From: Anderseniella sp. | GTDB lineage: Bacteria > Pseudomonadota > Alphaproteobacteria > Rhizobiales > Aestuariivirgaceae | NCBI GenBank assembly: GCA_028289645.1 | Contig: JANQOK010000017.1 | Coordinates: 310,001-374,000, forward strand | DNA length: 64,000 nucleotides | Reading direction: 5' to 3' | Shown: in pieces, positions 61,081 through 64,000 of the stretch | Layout of the letters: each line of letters opens with the position of its first letter | Position numbering within the stretch: the first letter of the stretch is position 1 | The notes under the pieces: generated by a model | Told to the model about the DNA's origin: nothing | What the model saw: only the letters and a program-made list of their open reading frames with translations | Databases searched by the model: none | Position numbers and translations under genes: made by a program

Positions 61081-63660
61081 TCACTGCCCAGCAGCGATTG
61101 CGCCCAAAACCCCGCCAACGCGGGTTGAGCCAGAACCCAATGAATCCAGCAGCGAATTTCTGCCCCTTGTCTGGCGGGCTGCTTTTGCAAGTCGGTTACT
61201 GGCTTGCCCTGTCTTATCAAACAGCAGCTTATTTGTTGCCGCGGCTTGTTTGCTGGTATTTCCGCTAATGCCTCTAACGGCTCCCCTCGCTCCACTAATT
61301 GCAGCGCCGCCAAAGTCACCTCTGAACAATTGGAACCAAAAGCCGGGGTCCATCAGTGCGCTGTCTGCGAGTTTGTCTGCGGTTTGGCTCCCGCCCTGAA
61401 CAGTGTTAGCAGTCATTTTAAAGCGGGCCTCTTTGTGCAAGGTATGCATGAACTTTGAGAAATCCCGTTGACTGCCAAACATCGCCTTGAGCGCTGCCCG
61501 TTTGACTGGTGAGCCAGAAACGAGCTTAACTATGTCTCTGCTATCCGCAGCCCGCTCGATTTGCGAGCGCAGTCCTTGCGCATATCCCAACCTCAGAAAT
61601 TCCCGCTCGCTGGGCGGCATCCGTGAAATCTCGGCTGGTTTCATCAGAGTTGGATTGCGCGCCAACTTAGCGCCTTGCTCTACACTGCGCTCACTTGCAG
61701 CGGCATCAGCAAAGGTCCGGCGGGCCTCTCTGTAGTGGGGGCTTGCCTTGTCCATCGCATGCAGCAATCGCGTTTTGACGTTCATCAATACTCTGGACTT
61801 GTTGCCTTCTCCTGATCGGACAGCAGTCCCTATGGCGTCATCCAGTGACATTTTCGCAGAGTGAACTTGTTCAACACTGTGCTTAAGGTTCCCGCTCTCA
61901 TCGGTTAGCGATCGCGCAACGGACTTCAGAGCGTTGCCTATTGGTGTATTGCCATGGTTGGTCAGTTCTTTTCGGATGGTGGCTACAACCGGATCCAGGC
62001 GCACCGGCGCATTTGACTGGAATGCCCGCTTATACATTGGCGCCGCCATTTGCTCGCGCTTCGCAGCCAAATCATCAAGCGTGCGAACAAACTGCCCGCC
62101 ATCGCTCAAGCTGCTATCAATGGCACTGGCTATCCGATTGCTTTGCTCTGCACCACGCTCTGCAAGAAACCCGGCCACATTTTCGTTTTGCGCGTTCGGT
62201 GTTGTGCGGGCGCTCCTGGCCAAGCGCAACGTACTCTCGCCGCCCATGTCAGCAATCACTTCTCCGCCACGCTGTTGCAGTCCAGCTGCAATGTCATCGA
62301 GCGGCACACCGTCATCGGTTAGCGCCGATATAACCCTGTTCGCTGCTGTAGCTTCCGGCCTGAACAAACTAGACGCAGCGTTGGTGATAGGCTTTGCAAC
62401 GGTTCTTATTGTGGATCCCGCTATAGGCAAAGCTGCACCACCACCAGCACCAAAGGCCGCGCCAGTCTTTGCGTTCTCAAGACGGCCTTCAAGTCCACCG
62501 GAGCCAGTGTTGAAGCCATGGACACCGCCAAATGCTGCGCCCTCGGCAGACCTGGCAAGAATTCGACGGCCAAGGGAACTTGTAAGCCTTGAGGGCAGTG
62601 AGGCCGCGCCCGTAGTAAACGCACCACTGAGTTCAAGCCCCGCTGACGCAAATGGGTGCTGTTCACGGGCTGCAGCGAGCTTGGCGTCCTCATGCGCTTT
62701 GATTTGTTCGAAATTCTCGCCAATGCCCGTTGGCCCTTCACGTCTGACTAGGTTCATTGCAGCAAAGGCTGGCGCACCTACTGCCGCAGTGATTTCGTCC
62801 CCTGCGCCGAGGGTTATTCCCTGCGTGAACATCTGCGAAGCATCAGGCTGCACCCTGTCGCCTGGGCGCCGATGCCCCTTGCGAGAGATGTTAGACTGCT
62901 GCTGGCTGGAGCTTTGACGTTCTGGTTGCTGGTACTTGGTCCAAGGGCCGGAACCAGACTGAGCACCCGAAGCGGGAAACTCTTTTCGAAGCACTTGCGT
63001 CATTTCGGCATCCGACATTCCCGCCGGAAACTCGACTTCCACCGTTTGTCCGTTCTGCTCGACTTCTACTATCGTGGGCTCTCCGCTTGGTTGCTGGTAT
63101 TTCGTCCACGGGCCAGCCTTCTGCCTGCCGTCAGCAAGGTCATCAAACAGCCCTGTAGTCGGATGATTGCGCATCTGCTCGACCGTCGCACCCTCGCTGG
63201 CGATGTACTGGTCAATCTCCTGCTCGCTAGCGTTTTGATTGATCATGCGAGTAACGTTTCTTTTCACCTTTGGAATATCAACGCCTGAGGGTTGAGAACC
63301 ACCGGCCCCAAGCGTAATGCCAAGACCACGTGCAATCTTGTCAACCTCCGCCGCCTGCTGTTGCGGTGTCATGTTTCGGAAAGCGCCGTCAACCTCCACG
63401 CGCCTGCCTTCAATTTTAAGCAAAGCAGGGTCGTTGACTTGGCCCGACTGCGCACCTGAACCAACCAGATGCGGCCCTTTGAAGTGGCGGCTTGAAGCGC
63501 GATTGTTGCCCGGAATCAAATCATCGAAAATGCCGAGCTTCGGTTGCCCCTGTGTGTCGCCCAAGTGCAGCTGAAGCGCAGCCACGGCACCCTCTTGCCC
63601 GCCGTCTCCGGTGACATGAAACACACGGCCGTCAGGTGCTGTGATTTTGTACTGTGGCAT
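61081..63660 (-). CDS. Large phage virion-type protein (internal/DNA-ejection-like), 859 aa
   Basis: Start MPQYKITAPDGRVFHVTGDG behind GGAAGGA. The N-terminal third has short repeated modules: GPWTKYQQP occurs twice, one followed by EVEQNGQTVEVEFPAGMSDA, and FDDL occurs twice. The central part LGAGDEITAAVGAPAFAAMN and the Gly/Ala-rich hydrophobic stretch GAAFGAGGGAALPIAGSTIR are typical of large internal virion proteins of temperate podoviruses. The C-terminal half is helical. Role in DNA delivery is inferred. Confidence 0.7.
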   Translation of the reverse strand: MPQYKITAPDGRVFHVTGDGGQEGAVAALQLHLGDTQGQPKLGIFDDLIPGNNRASSRHFKGPHLVGSGAQSGQVNDPALLKIEGRRVEVDGAFRNMTPQQQAAEVDKIARGLGITLGAGGSQPSGVDIPKVKRNVTRMINQNASEQEIDQYIASEGATVEQMRNHPTTGLFDDLADGRQKAGPWTKYQQPSGEPTIVEVEQNGQTVEVEFPAGMSDAEMTQVLRKEFPASGAQSGSGPWTKYQQPERQSSSQQQSNISRKGHRRPGDRVQPDASQMFTQGITLGAGDEITAAVGAPAFAAMNLVRREGPTGIGENFEQIKAHEDAKLAAAREQHPFASAGLELSGAFTTGAASLPSRLTSSLGRRILARSAEGAAFGGVHGFNTGSGGLEGRLENAKTGAAFGAGGGAALPIAGSTIRTVAKPITNAASSLFRPEATAANRVISALTDDGVPLDDIAAGLQQRGGEVIADMGGESTLRLARSARTTPNAQNENVAGFLAERGAEQSNRIASAIDSSLSDGGQFVRTLDDLAAKREQMAAPMYKRAFQSNAPVRLDPVVATIRKELTNHGNTPIGNALKSVARSLTDESGNLKHSVEQVHSAKMSLDDAIGTAVRSGEGNKSRVLMNVKTRLLHAMDKASPHYREARRTFADAAASERSVEQGAKLARNPTLMKPAEISRMPPSEREFLRLGYAQGLRSQIERAADSRDIVKLVSGSPVKRAALKAMFGSQRDFSKFMHTLHKEARFKMTANTVQGGSQTADKLADSALMDPGFWFQLFRGDFGGAAISGARGAVRGISGNTSKQAAATNKLLFDKTGQASNRLAKAARQTRGRNSLLDSLGSGSTRVGGVLGAIAAGQ

Positions 63661-63664
63661 GGTT

Positions 63665-63883
63665 CTATCCTTCCCTGCCCTTTGCGGTTCGTTCACCGCG
63701 TTCGATTTGCGTTGCCAGTGAACGAAGTTGTCTGGCTGCCCATGCCGGGTCAGCGCCTTCCGAAACCGTCACCTTGAGATTCTCTGGGACTGCTGCGTGT
63801 GGCCACTTCATGGTGAAGCAATCCACTTCGCCATTGTCGGCAATGCGGTAAACGTCAAAGGCTTTCTGCGCGGTGTTTGTCAT
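63665..63883 (-). CDS. Small phage hypothetical protein, 72 aa
   Basis: MTNTAQKAFDVYRIADNGEV; VDCFTMKWPHAAVPENLKVT; PAWAARQLRSLATQIERGER. Start overlaps the upstream stop (ATGA) and its stop is five bases before the virion-protein start, so it belongs to the virion module. Unrecognised. Confidence 0.62.
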   Translation of the reverse strand: MTNTAQKAFDVYRIADNGEVDCFTMKWPHAAVPENLKVTVSEGADPAWAARQLRSLATQIERGERTAKGREG

Positions 63884-64000
63884 GACAACACCCCCAACTC
63901 CCTCGCCTTGGCCTCTGCGTCCTGAAGCGCCTTGATTAAGTCTGGCAGTTGTTGCGTTTGAATGCTCACATACCGGGCCGTCTGCTTCATGCTGCCCACG
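63880..64000 (-). CDS. Partial small phage protein (5' end off window)
   Basis: Forty codons ending IQTQQLPDLIKALQDAEAKA, RELGVLS and a stop that overlaps the next start. Helical. Continues or starts near the window edge (an in-frame ATG lies at 63991). Minus-strand member of the virion module. Unrecognised. Confidence 0.55.
   Translation of the reverse strand, partial: VGSMKQTARYVSIQTQQLPDLIKALQDAEAKARELGVLS

Overview
The window reads as a chromosomal segment of an alphaproteobacterium, most likely of the Hyphomicrobiales (Rhizobiales) type. The basis is gene order and gene form: pncC, a fused ispDF, dusB, ntrB, ntrC, ntrY, ntrX, trkA, hfq, hflX and mazG lie in the order familiar from that group, and NtrX lacks the sigma54-contact loop, as is usual there. 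A cupin that resembles DMSP lyases hints at a marine habitat. That last point is inference.

About 1-46.2 kb is ordinary, GC-rich chromosome. It begins with a truncated YejA-like peptide-binding protein and hspQ. Next come a Chloroflexus-type malyl/citramalyl-CoA lyase divergent from a class III CoA-transferase/racemase, and an Fe-S flavoprotein reductase (1.4-5.9 kb). An orphan gene, a plant-type GDP-mannose 3,5-epimerase, a UbiH-family hydroxylase, a PaaG-like isomerase, a DUF1326/DUF2182 metal-binding pair, a GST and a 1-Cys peroxiredoxin follow. The housekeeping and nitrogen-regulation block occupies 13.7-28.5 kb. After it come a GST/cupin group facing a TetR gene with two visible operators, a Tat-exported SMP-30-like protein, an MFS/AraC pair and the DMSP-lyase-like cupin. 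A minus-strand group (MBL hydrolase, TatD, MetG, HolB, Tmk, D,D-carboxypeptidase, RlpA), an MmgE/PrpD protein, a Sel1 protein and a DUF2147 protein complete this part.

A tRNA-Ser(TGA) at 46.23-46.32 kb marks an abrupt change. From there to the end the sequence is accessory: more AT-rich in places, dominated by short genes without recognisable function, and increasingly phage-like. The first part (46.4-51.6 kb) holds a three-gene overlapping set (GNAT, Cys-rich protein, membrane protein), a SRAP-domain protein, a ParB-like motif protein and a permuted NlpC/P60-type protein. The second part (51.7-56.3 kb) has tightly packed small phage or mobile-element genes, a ribbon-helix-helix protein, two excisionase-like HTH proteins and a chain of overlapping small genes of the kind that normally precedes an integrase; no integrase follows. 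From 56.8 to 59.2 kb is a gene-poor stretch with strong hairpins and a family of diverged repeats anchored on TGCACC. The last part (59.2-64 kb) contains two tandem HTH-plus-zinc-motif paralogues and the start of a virion gene module whose large protein resembles podovirus internal or DNA-ejection proteins.

The most unusual material is the repeat and hairpin field at 57.97-58.94 kb and the adjacent pair of HTH proteins with Cys/His 'HGG' tails. The metabolic locus at 1.4-5.9 kb and the DMSP-lyase-like cupin are the best candidates for new biochemistry in the core.
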